Shown: positions 21,871 through 30,933 of the stretch, in pieces
How positions within the stretch are numbered: the first letter of the stretch is position 1
How the letters are laid out: each line of letters starts with the position of its first letter
Source of the DNA: Wolfiporia cocos
Lineage: Eukaryota > Basidiomycota > Agaricomycetes > Polyporales > Phaeolaceae
NCBI GenBank assembly: GCA_029448655.1
Contig: JACCLO010000001.1
Location: 4,464,001-4,528,000 of the forward strand
Length of the DNA stretch: 64,000 nt
Direction: 5' to 3'
Program-made: the position numbers and the translations under genes
Notes under the pieces: generated by a model
What the model was told of the DNA's origin: nothing
Seen by the model: only the letters and a program-made list of their open reading frames with translations
Database searches by the model: none

Positions 21871-23718
21871 TGGCGACGGTGGTGGCGGGGGCCGAGGGTC
21901 CTGCTGAGCTTGAGTCAGCCGTCACTTCTTCCCAGATCGTTCGGGCACGATACGTCTTGCCATCTGCGGGGGGCGCCGAGTACGGCTTCTTGCCAGAAGC
22001 CTGTCCCTTTCCACTACCCGAAGGAGCAGCCGTGGTCTTTCCAGACGCGGCAGCCGCATCCTTCGCCCTTTGTTGTTCGGCCCGCTGAGCGGCAGGCACG
22101 AACGTTCCCGCAGCCTTGTCCGCGGCAAGCTTAGGACACTTGTTGAAATAGTGTCCCGTCTGCTTGCAGTACGTGCAGACGGCGTTGGCGGTGTCGGCGG
22201 GGGCTTTGGCGGGCGCCTTTCCCTTGTCCTTCTTTTTCTCCGACTTCTTCGCAGAAGCGGAGGACGTCTCCTTCTTTTCGGCAGGGGCCGAGTCCTTCTT
22301 GCCGGCCTTCTTGAAGATCGAGCCCTTGATCTTGTCCGGATATGACGTTTGGTACATTTCCAGGGCGAAGTCGATGAGAGGTTCGATGTCGGTTGGGGCC
22401 TTGAAGAACGGGGTCTTGCCGAGGACGTTTAAGGTGTCCTTAACCTTTTCCGGGAGAGTCTCGGTGAATTCCCACACCAGAGTCTCATTGGCGGTTTCAG
22501 AGAGACGGCCGAGGGTGCGGAACCGTTCGCAGTAATTGAAGTAGTTCGATTCTGCCAGTTCCTTGCCCTTCGTGCCGTAATAGCCGCGAATTTCCTTCTT
22601 GGCTATCTCCTTATCCGTCATCTTCCCATATTGCACCATGACTGACTTGGTGAAGTCCTCCCAGGTGCCGAGAGGTTCACCGTTTCCTGCCTTCTTGATG
22701 AGAGGCGAGAAAAATTTGTATGCGTCCCCTGTGACGCGGAAGAGGGCCGTGGTGATACGGTCATGGTCATCGTAGACCCTGAGCGTACCAAAGTACAGGC
22801 CCATCTTCTCCACCCATTCCTGCACAGTCACCTTTCCAGATGACCCAGAGAATTCGGGGGGAGGGGGGATTTTCAGGTTTTGAGGCAGACCTGGAATCTG
22901 CGGGGCGACGGCTGCTGCAGCAGCGGCTGCAGCTTGTGCGGCGGCAGCGGCCTCGGCTGCTCGGGCTTCTTGCGGCTCCTCCGAAGTTCTTCCTCAACCT
23001 TCTCCATACGCTCGGCGAACGCATCCTCGAGGTCGTCGAGCCGAGACCGGTAATCCTTCCGGAGCTGTTTCTCCATTTCGGAGAACTTGGCGGTGTATTC
23101 CTGCCGGAGTTCCTTGCCAAGGTCCACCAGAGTGGACACAACCTCGTTGCGGACTGAATTGACCGCTTCGTGTAGCTCGTCTTGGGCCATCTGTTCGATT
23201 GCCCTGGATTGCCCAGCCAGGGAGTCGATTCTGCCATGGATTTGCTCCAGGCGGGCGTACACCATTCGTCCGAGGGTGTTCATCTTGTCGTGGGAGATTG
23301 CCGCACTTCGTTGTACGGCGGCGTCGAGAATTGCCCCATGAAGGGGTCCATCCACCTTGTGGTGATCCTCTTCTGGGAGGTACGCCTTGAGTCCGGCTTC
23401 GACCTCGGTATTGGATTGGCGTGCTGCACCCGAGTATTCTATTTCCATATTGGTGACGGGCCCGATTGGACGGGTGTAGCGAGCCGGGGGATATCCGGGG
23501 ATAGGCGTGCCTGGACGCGTTCCCATGGGGTTGGACGGGGAGTCCCTTTGTGGGGGGACATACTCGAGTGCATCCTCTTCCTCTTCCTCTTCCTCGCTTA
23601 GGTGCTCCAGGGTTACCAGGGGTTGAGTCCCTGAGGGTCCTGGCGTCACCGGACCTTCTGAGCGGAGGCGCATCTTGCGAGGGGCGAGGGGAGTGCTGAC
23701 GGAGGAGGTGGAAGACAT
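21812..23718 (-). CDS. gag: Gag of the 9.9-kb Ty3/Gypsy element (with one frame change)
   Basis: Structural protein of the virus-like particle. From the ATG at 23718, the first part (to about 22960) has an acidic stretch of eight Glu and a long coiled coil (KFSEMEKQLRKDYRSRLDD). The second part, in the next frame, has an Ala-rich run and the capsid domain (VTVQEWVEKMGLYFG). It continues with Lys/Ala-rich sequence and a CCHC zinc knuckle (CTYCKQTGHYFNKC). The frame changes near 22960-23000, before the Ala run. A one-base indel is the simplest reading; programmed shifting cannot be excluded. The gag stop at 21812 lies inside the start of pol. Confidence 0.85.
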
Positions 23719-23862
23719 TTGTGAATCTGTTTATGACGAATGTTAGTTTCCGGTTACTCATTGTCTTAGATTCTTAAGAAGGGGTTGGGTTTGAAAGCTG
23801 CAACTTTCGTTATAGATCACACTCGCACTCTATTTCAGAGTTAAAAGATGATAGTATTTCTA

Positions 23863-24761
23863 CTATACAATCGCGAGTATATCCTCTTCTACCGAAGTAG
23901 TTGAGGGCCCTGCCACCTTGTCAGGTGGTGTTACACTGAAGGCAAAAGTAATTTGTAGCGCTACGCATTCTGCTACGATACGAGCCAAGTCCGTACGCCA
24001 ATCCAAAAAGGAAATGTTGCCGAGTTGTTTGCAATACTTTTCATAATTCTCCAATCTCTATTGGTGATCCTCCCCCGTCTCGCTCTATCCTTTACGTTAT
24101 CCACCAAGTCCTCCAATTCTACTACCATAGTATGGAAACGCATGTCGTTTTCCATATGGAATCCTGGGTAATTAGGGGGGTGGTTGGCGAGAGGAGTGAG
24201 ACGAGTGAGAGTGCCTTCTAGCATGGGAATAACTTGATCGCATGCTTGGAGAGGCTTCTTCTTCCCGAAGACGAGGGAAGGGTCGAGAATCTTGTGGTTG
24301 GTCGGAACGGGAGGTCCGGCCGCCGGGCTAGAGAGACGGAGGGCCAGTGAAGAAGCTGCTTGCTTGGCTTCCTTGGCGGCTTGTTTGGCGGCGATTCGCT
24401 TATTCAGCTTATCGCGGGCGAGCTTGAGCTTGTTGAGTTTGCGGAGTTCGATGAGGTTCTCCATGGCGGTAATGGAAGCGGCTAGCTTCTCTTCTTCTGT
24501 CCAGATACGCTTAGCGAGCGGAACTGGCTTGGGAGGTCGAGGAGCGGGTTTCCCAGCCTCAGCGATGTGCTTTGGCATGTGGACGGGAATCTCCCAAAGA
24601 TGGAGCTTCCCGGTGTAATCTTCCTTTACAGGAAGAGTGTAGGTGACGTCCTCTGCCCGAGGAATGTCAGCGGTGTCGATGCGGCTGAGAAGGGACCGCT
24701 TCGCCGGTTTGACGTAAGGGGCAGTGGAGGAGCCACGTGTGCGACGGGTAACGCGGGGCAT
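23863..24761 (-). CDS. ORF1, accessory protein of unknown function upstream of gag
   Basis: About 300 codons between leader and gag, with no domain I recognise. It has a basic N-terminus (PRVTRRTRG), a Pro-rich segment, a Lys/Leu/Ala coiled coil (KLKLARDKLNKRIAAKQAA) and a conserved-looking C-terminal part. The frame shifts once near 24060 (at GATTGGAGAATT). The downstream frame (ENYEKYCKQLGNISFLDW) clearly continues the protein and ends at 23863. The gap to the gag ATG is 144 bases. Most Ty3/Gypsy elements lack such an ORF. Confidence 0.65.
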
Positions 24762-24769
24762 GATTACTA

Positions 24770-25762
24770 GAAAGTGCAGCCTTCATGAGAAACGAAGTTT
24801 CCCAGTGATACGTCCAAGAACAGGAATGTAAGGTAGGGTAGTGGACTCCTTTTCAGGAGCAAAGAAGGTGTACTACGGGGCATAATTACTCTTATGTTGC
24901 GCGCAAACCCTGTGCCGAGACGGCGCGGATATTCGCATGACCCCAACGGTCAGAGGCGCCGACTCCAGGGGTAGAGTTGCTGACTGCCAGGCCGGTTCCT
25001 GGGTCAGATGATTGGGATTCGGATACACGACACCGCCCCGGAGGGACGATGCCGGAAAGTGGCTGGGATTTTACACCCCTTAGCCTGTCCATGCTTCAAC
25101 AATGAGGTTGCCGTCTACAGACTATCACGGGGAGACATTGGAATACCATCGCGTCCACAGGTAAGTGGATTAGCCCTAAGGCGCGCAAGTGTACCCCTTT
25201 GCCCTATTTGACCCCATGACGTGCACGCCGAACTGCCCGGAGGACTTATGTTTTGTGGCTACCGCACTTGTCCTTTGGCAGGATTATCCGAAGATGATCC
25301 CCCTCACTGCTTTTCCCATAACGGGTTCAAAGCAGGTCCCTTACGCCTGGGAGGCGGCTTTGGGAAATTCCCATGCCATCATAATGATGACCCTGTGGAT
25401 AGCGATGGGCGCTGAACAACGCTTGCCATGGCAGGGGGTTGGGCGCACACAGGCAGACCGTCCCCTTTTTTCCACAGGTGGGTCTTAACCGCTCACAGTC
25501 CAAGCTTGTCAGCGAGGACCGTGTCTCCTTGACCCTGGAGTCCGGGTTAGGTAGGCCTCCTGCCTAAAAAGGCGGTGTGGCTTCCCTGGTTGCCAATCCT
25601 CTGCCGAGGATGGCGATGTATCCCCCAGATCTCAACTATCACCCCAATCGCCTTGTCAGGCAGAAAGGGATGTGCGCAGCAACGAGCAATATACCCCTGT
25701 AGGATAGAAACCCAGGCCCAAGCGCAAGCGCAAGGGCGGGGGTAGGGGGAGATTTGTTCTTA
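24770..25762 (-). other. 5' leader of the 9.9-kb element
   Basis: About 1 kb of non-coding RNA leader between the 5' LTR and ORF1. 24890-25762 is clearly related to 42130-43119 of the non-coding element. Shared blocks include CGCACACAGGCA, GACCCTGGAGTCCGGGTT and GGATACAC. It also resembles 8738-9300. Likely roles are packaging or dimerisation. I could not identify a tRNA primer site next to the LTR. Confidence 0.6.
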
Positions 25763-26461
25763 TGACACAGACTAGACTGTGGGACTCACACTATAACCTT
25801 ATAGGCGACTTGAAGGAGTTGCAGAAGGTTGGTGAGGAGGCTAGTGGGCGCAAGCAGAGATGTTATGTAACTGTGCGAATGCAGAGAACAAATCTAAGGC
25901 TTATCCGCAGTGATAGCCCTACTTATATACATGCTTTGTTTGGTTACCGGTAAGGGAGCCAAACATGAAGGTGGTCTGTGCGCAGACATAACTAATATGG
26001 TTAAGTCGTAAACTACAATAGACCATGTGCGCCGGTAATGGCCGCACCAGTAAGATCGTTTGTTTGGACCGTAGGTCCATGTTGTGGAAGTGGCTGTAGC
26101 TACGTTAGTAAGCCATGCATGTGATTCTTATATACCGGCATCGGGATATGAGTAATCGTAAGGGCATTGGCATGTGATAACGAGCGGGCCGCTTATCCAA
26201 TCGTACTGACATAGCCCGGTATCGGGATATGAGTAAAGCGCGTGACACCGGAGGTTAGTCCGCTGAGTCATTGACGCGTACAAGCGTGTTATGTACGTGT
26301 TGTTATGACAAGTGGACGTATACCGCGTTGTGTACGTGTTGTTTTGTTGCGTGTACGTGTAGACGGGCGCTTAGCAGCGTAAACGTCTACAAGGTCGTAG
26401 AAATACCAGATAAATAGGTAAAAATACGGGAAAAATAGTGGCATGTCCCAAATCTGTGACA
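25763..26461 (-). repeat. 5' LTR (699 bp)
   Basis: Minus-strand 5' LTR, same length and almost identical to 16597-17295. Confidence 0.92.
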
Positions 26462-26692
26462 GTATAAAAACCTGATGTACATACTGGTCGAGTTCCTCAG
26501 CTTGACCTTGTTGAATTACAAGGATCTTATACTTGTTCTCAAAGGGTTAAGCAATTAAGCCCTCAGCTTGTATATTGATGCTCTGCCTTTGCGAAGGATG
26601 ACGGGTAGTGCACTACTCAATATGCTGAGTAACTTGACTTAGTTATTCTAGCTGAATGGATATTCAATCTGTAACACCATGGACACTATGAC

Positions 26693-27400
26693 TGTTACGG
26701 GTCGAATACCCGTTCGTATATTCGAGTTGCGAATATAGATCGTTCTTCTGCACGTAGGCACGTCACCGTATGCAAGGCAAATACTCGTTAGATGCCTTCG
26801 GGTCCTAAGTGAAGTCCTTAGGAGATCGGTTAATATCCAATACGCGTTAGAGGATATAATCTGTTCAAGTGCGAGTCGAATAGAATATAAGACTCGCCTA
26901 AGTCCGAGAAGTCAGTGTGCACTTCGAGGACTTAGTTGTTCGATTGCTTGAGTGCGAAATACTGAGCGTAGTTTCCTACATTTGAGAACGAGTATAAGAC
27001 TTCTTGTTTATACAACAAGGTCGAGCTGAAGGGCCTTGACAGTAAATACATGAGTTTATATACTTCGTTAGGTTTTAGGGGTCAAGCCTGTCCCAGATGT
27101 CACCGATACTATCTACGCTATAGTGTCAAACGTTTGATAGGTATGTAGTGATATATCCGAGACGATGGATAGGAATGATGGCGGTTGAATGCCATCTATC
27201 AGCTAATAAACGATGAACGTGAAACGACAGCAGAGTTGGATCTGCCAAAGATGAAACGAGCCGTTTAGACTAGTACAACTGGGGATGCGCCCAGTAGAAT
27301 CACGAGTAGCCAGGGGGGTTGGTTGTGCAACAAGTCCCTGTATCGTATTCGCCCTATGGTGAGTTCTGTCGATATTCGAAAAATCAAAATAACCGTAACA
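26693..27400 (-). mobile_element. Solo LTR of the 55381-62936 family, reversed, no TSD
   Basis: 708 bp, exactly the LTR length of the element at 55381-62936, with TGTTACGG..CGTAACA ends. The left flank (ATGAC) belongs to an LTR and the right flank (CTCTC) to the pol gene of another element. The two do not match, so this is a recombination junction and not a simple insertion. Confidence 0.85.
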
Positions 27401-28816
27401 CTCTCCGCGCCCTGGAACAAGGAGAGACTGCCCCTTTGAGGACAGCAATGGAAGACTGGCAGTCCAGCGAAGGAGTCCTCTTGTACAAAGGACGAATGTA
27501 TGTTCCCAGAGACCCTGCCCTGAGAAGGGATGTGGTCTCTAGATATCACGATCCAATCGCAGCAGGTCACCCCGGAATCTGGGGGACGACGCTAAAAGTA
27601 CAGGAACACTTCTGGTGGCCTGATCTCCGAAAAACGGTGGCAGAATACGTCAAAGGGTGCGCCATATGTCAGCAAATGAAACCCGACAGAAACCCAAAAC
27701 AAAGCCGCCACTACAACCGATTCCGACAAAAAAGGATGCCCTCCCATTTTCGCAATGCTCAGTTGACTTCATCACGGACCTTCCCCCGGTAGGGAAGTAT
27801 GACTCGATCATGGTCATCGTCGATCATGGGTCGTCCAAAGCGATATCGCTAACCCCATGCAGCAAGACCATCACCAGCGAAGGGGCAGCTGACATATTCC
27901 ATCGGCAAATCTATTCGAAGTACGGACTCCCCCAAAAAATCATATCGGATCGAGGACCGCAATTTGTGTCCAAGCTCTTTCAAGGACTCTGTAAAGTCCT
28001 TGGAATCGAGTCCGCCCTCAGCACGGCCTATCACCCACAGACAGACGGACAGACAGAAAGAATGAACCAACAAATCAAAGTCTACCTGCGCATATACTGT
28101 ATGAACGACCCAAGACTTTGGGCGACGCGATTAGCGGACGTAGAATTTGCTCACAACACACGAAGGACAGAGGGGCGGCCTGCCCCTACAGAAGTAATCA
28201 TGGGATACATCCCGAGAGGATTACCAGACGAAGTTAAAACCACCCAGGTACCAGCAGCAGCTGACCGACTAAAAGCCGCACGAGAAGCAAGGGAAAAGGC
28301 CGTTGCTGCTCATGAACTAATGCAGAAGTGAATGGCAGGAAGGACCCTATGAGACCTCCCTAAATTCGACAAAGGGGACAAGGTCTGGCTCGATGCCAAG
28401 AACCTCCACCTCCCATACGAATCTCGGAAGCTCGCCCCCAAAAGGGAGGGACCGTTCACTATCACTGAAAAGCTTGGGAATGTAACTTATCGACTAGCCC
28501 TGCCACCGCGGTGAAAGGTACATCCAGTCTTCCATGCAGCCCTACTGAAGCCGTTCAATGAGACAAGGGTGCACGGACCCAATCATATGAAGCCACCCCC
28601 GGAATTAGTCGATGGGGAAGCAGAGTATGAAGTCAAATCCATCCTGAACCAACGACAATACCGAGGGAAGAAGCAATACCTCGTCCACTGGAAAGGCTAC
28701 CCATCGGCAGAAGACTCATGGGAAGGCGAAGCCAGTTTAAAGAACTCCCCGGACGTCCTCAAGGAGTTTAAAAGCAAGAGGACGAAGACCAAGGCCCGGC
28801 AGGTTGAAGAGATAGC
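27401..28816 (+). pseudogene. pol: Pol remnant: integrase and chromodomain of a second Ty3/Gypsy lineage
   Basis: 5'-truncated. It starts just before the H2C2 zinc finger (GHPGIW.., CAICQQ) and continues with the integrase core (VDFITDLP, ISDRGPQF, DGQTERMNQQ). A one-base frame change near 27700 separates them. After the core come in-frame TGA codons at 28329, 28350 and 28512, then the HPVFHAALLKPF region and a chromodomain (VKSILNQRQYRG, YLVHWKGYPSAEDSW). It is closely related to the Pol at 60412-61565, which lacks the chromodomain part. Confidence 0.85.
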
Positions 28817-29906
28817 ATGTCTACGCCACTCCCTACAACTAGCCCGTCTGAGCGACCTACTGCCCCGACGATGCGGCGATCCCTCGCGGTCCGCATGGGG
28901 TACCAGACAGGCAGGTGTTACGGCTGCTCGGAGGATGCCCATGTCCACATCAGACATGCACTCACCTGGCACAGGTCCGACATTCCCCCCGGAGGGCAGG
29001 CGACCCCCTGGACCGATCGATTTGAACTCGTACAGGAACTCACCGACATATTCGACCAGTACCAGGACGTCACAGAAAGAATTGTCCAACTCGAGCGCAC
29101 AGCCCTCCTTCAGCAACAGAGGCTTGGGCGGTGCATCGGTCAGTGGATCGACCACTTCAGGGCGTCGACACCATCACGAATCTGGTGAGCGTTCGCAGAG
29201 GTCGAAGCGGGCCCGCCCCGCTTACCACGAACGCGAAGCCCTGTCCCAGCCATGCCCCCCTGGTTACTCGATGACGGCGAACTGGATCGAATCGCAGAAC
29301 CATTCGATTTTATGGAATACAGTCATGTGGTACCTCGCGACGCTGCCGTACCGACCACCCCCGCAGGACCTCGACCTCGAGAATCAGCGCGCCCTCCTCC
29401 GCATCCACGAGATGATGAATGACGCCCAGTTTGAGAGGGGTCGGGCGATGGTAGGGCTCCCCCCTCGCCGACCTCTGCAGCTGCTAGCGACGGAGTTAAC
29501 AACAGATCTCCATCAGTTGAGATCATTACCCGGGAGGAGTGGGAGCGAGGGAGGGACGGATGGGACGAGCCCCTTTACCAGCTGCCTACCTGGCTCCGAC
29601 AGCGTCTCTGGGCCCACCACCATCACCAGCGGTACGAATCAGGAGAGTATCTTCGCGCCATCCCCTCAGCCCGCTCACCACCTCGACCGTCCGCCGAAGA
29701 GCCCTGTTGTCGATGTGGTAGCCCCTGGCATTGGGTCCTCAACTGTCCCGATTACAGATGCCCCACCTGCAGAGTCACGCAGCCATGACATCGCGTCGGC
29801 GAGTGCACCTCATATCAGGTATGGATCCCCCCGCCGATGCCTCCGCTCCCCGATACAGATGCGGGATACAACGACCCTGACCCGGAGGCCCTCGGAGTGG
29901 CCGTGA
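28569..29906 (+). CDS. Chromodomain plus long C-terminal Pol extension
   Basis: 445 open codons continuing the Pol frame. Residues 1-80 cover the chromodomain. The rest is Ser/Pro/Arg-rich with a helical patch (LENQRALLRIHEMMND). It overlaps the zinc-knuckle frame (28817-29930) almost completely. The same arrangement is open at 61590-62217 in the related element, so at least part may be coding in two frames. Confidence 0.5.
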   Translation: MHGPNHMKPPPELVDGEAEYEVKSILNQRQYRGKKQYLVHWKGYPSAEDSWEGEASLKNSPDVLKEFKSKRTKTKARQVEEIACLRHSLQLARLSDLLPRRCGDPSRSAWGTRQAGVTAARRMPMSTSDMHSPGTGPTFPPEGRRPPGPIDLNSYRNSPTYSTSTRTSQKELSNSSAQPSFSNRGLGGASVSGSTTSGRRHHHESGERSQRSKRARPAYHEREALSQPCPPGYSMTANWIESQNHSILWNTVMWYLATLPYRPPPQDLDLENQRALLRIHEMMNDAQFERGRAMVGLPPRRPLQLLATELTTDLHQLRSLPGRSGSEGGTDGTSPFTSCLPGSDSVSGPTTITSGTNQESIFAPSPQPAHHLDRPPKSPVVDVVAPGIGSSTVPITDAPPAESRSHDIASASAPHIRYGSPRRCLRSPIQMRDTTTLTRRPSEWP

Positions 29907-29930
29907 TGCTTGGATTTCATCGAGGGCGAT
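28817..29930 (+). pseudogene. ORF3: double zinc-knuckle protein overlapping the Pol tail, with TGA codons
   Basis: Starts at the ATG 28817 in the +2 frame relative to Pol. The N-terminal part has CYGCSEDAH and a long helix (WTDRFELVQELTDIF). The C-terminal part has PLYQLPTWLRQRLW, then two CCHC units: CCRCGSPWHWVLNC (CX2CX4HX4C) and CPTC..H..C. TGA occurs in frame at 29186, 29420, 29432 and 29786. The homologous frame at 61566-62174 shares the order and motifs. Zinc knuckles bind nucleic acid, so a nucleocapsid-like role is inferred. Confidence 0.65.
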
Positions 29931-29938
29931 GAAGGCTT

Positions 29939-29951
29939 GAAGGGGGGGTGA
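29939..29951 (+). other. Polypurine tract
   Basis: GAAGGGGGGGTGA directly before TGTTACAG of the 3' LTR. Confidence 0.75.
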
Positions 29952-30493
29952 TGTTACAGTTCTACCAGGTACACTCGTATATTCCGTTTGACGCCTCACC
30001 GTGTATGAGGACTTCGCGTTCAACCGCTGTACCCAGCGCTCTATTTCAAGGGGGCCTCCGCTCAACCGTAGGCCCTGTTTCATGTATAACAACCCTATGA
30101 CCACTCTCTGCGTCCGCATCTCGTTCTAGCTGATATTCTGTGTCCAACCACAATAGTTCCGTGTTTCATCTCTTGTTGCGCTCAACCACAACGCTTCTCC
30201 TTTATTACTTATATCGTTAGCCCGACGGACTTAATAGTAGTAGTACCAAAGACACTATGACCCCGATTAACGGATCGCAGTATATAACCTGATGTAAATA
30301 TCGGTCGAGTTCCTCAGCTTGACCTTGTTGAATTCAAGGATCTTATACTCGTTCTCAAAGGCTTGAGCAATTAAGCCTGCAGCTTGTATATCGACGCTCT
30401 GACTCAGAGGAGTCCGACGAGTAGTGCGCTACTCGATACGCTGAGTAACTCAACCTAGTTATTTTGCGTTGAACGGATATTCGATCCGTAACA
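29952..30493 (+). repeat. 3' LTR (542 bp) of the second Ty3/Gypsy lineage
   Basis: TGTTACAG..CCGTAACA. Related full copies are at 15400-26676 and 54230-63043 once insertions are removed. No intact 5' partner is visible; the 5' half of this element is missing. Confidence 0.8.
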
Positions 30494-30499
30494 CGTACG

Positions 30500-30870
30500 A
30501 TACTTCCAGCGAGGGGAACCACAGTCTAGCACGGGGATATAGTGCAGAGGCCAGCGAACGTTGTCCATTCACGGAGGCACGCAGAGGAGAGGTTGAGTAA
30601 GAGGGACACACCCCAACATTACAATAACTGTTCTGAGGTGTAAGCCTCAGAATGCTACAGACTATATACATGCCTTTACAACACTTGTGCTAAGCCTACC
30701 TTAAAGGAGGCCCTACCGCATCACCAACAGTAGATAAGATAGCTAGTGTTCATGTACGCTAATCTATAAGTCAGGTGACCATAGGGGAGATCATGTGATA
30801 GTAGGACGTAGATACATGAGTTCGACCCCGGCGTATGGCAATAATAGGGTCACGTGAATTAACCGTGACA
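30500..30870 (-). mobile_element. LTR fragment, reversed
   Basis: Its right end CCGTGACA fits the TGTCAC family. Read on the minus strand it has ATGTATATAG followed by arms TTCTGAGG/CCTCAGAA (30645-30652 and 30631-30638) around a CTTACA loop. The left end and target duplication were not found. Confidence 0.6.
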
Positions 30871-30933
30871 GGACAGCATGTGGCACACGTGGAAAAGCAC
30901 ATGGCAGTTCCCACGCAATCCACGGCCCTTTAG

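Larger units (their letters stand above)
16597..26461 (-). mobile_element. Complete Ty3/Gypsy chromovirus-type element with C-terminal dUTPase (9865 bp)
   Basis: Two 699-bp LTRs, target duplication GTATA (16592-16596 and 26462-26466), polypurine tract and coding interior on the minus strand. Order along the RNA: leader, ORF1 of unknown function, gag with one zinc knuckle, and pol (protease, RT, RNase H, integrase, chromodomain, dUTPase). I saw a single LTR difference (GGTCTTAG against GGTCGTAG), so insertion is recent. Even so, both ORF1 and gag show one frame change each. Confidence 0.93.
15400..26676 (+). mobile_element. Solo LTR (TGTTACAG family) split by two insertions, TSD CCATG
   Basis: The outer flank CCATG occurs at 15395-15399 and 26677-26681. 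Removing the insertions at 15604-16460 and 16597-26461 leaves about 545 bp that follows the 542-bp LTR at 29952-30493 from end to end. Confidence 0.85.
13989..26692 (+). mobile_element. Old LTR (TGTTAC family), split by nested insertions
   Basis: The pieces 13989-14236, 15347-15399 and 26682-26692 read in order along the LTR seen intact at 29952-30493 (GATGCCTCA.., GTTTCATGTA.., TAGTACCA.., GACACTATGAC). The gaps are the insertions at 14237-15341 and 15400-26676. The end is lost at the junction with the reversed LTR 26693-27400. Confidence 0.7.

Noticed and set aside
21738..22535. Plus-strand frames of 116-139 codons opposite gag and ORF1
   Set aside because: They are shadows of the minus-strand genes with no family resemblance.
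15400..30493. 15400-26676 as the 5' LTR partner of the 3' LTR at 29952-30493
   Set aside because: It has its own CCATG duplication on both sides and is clearly diverged from 29952-30493, so it is a separate solo LTR.
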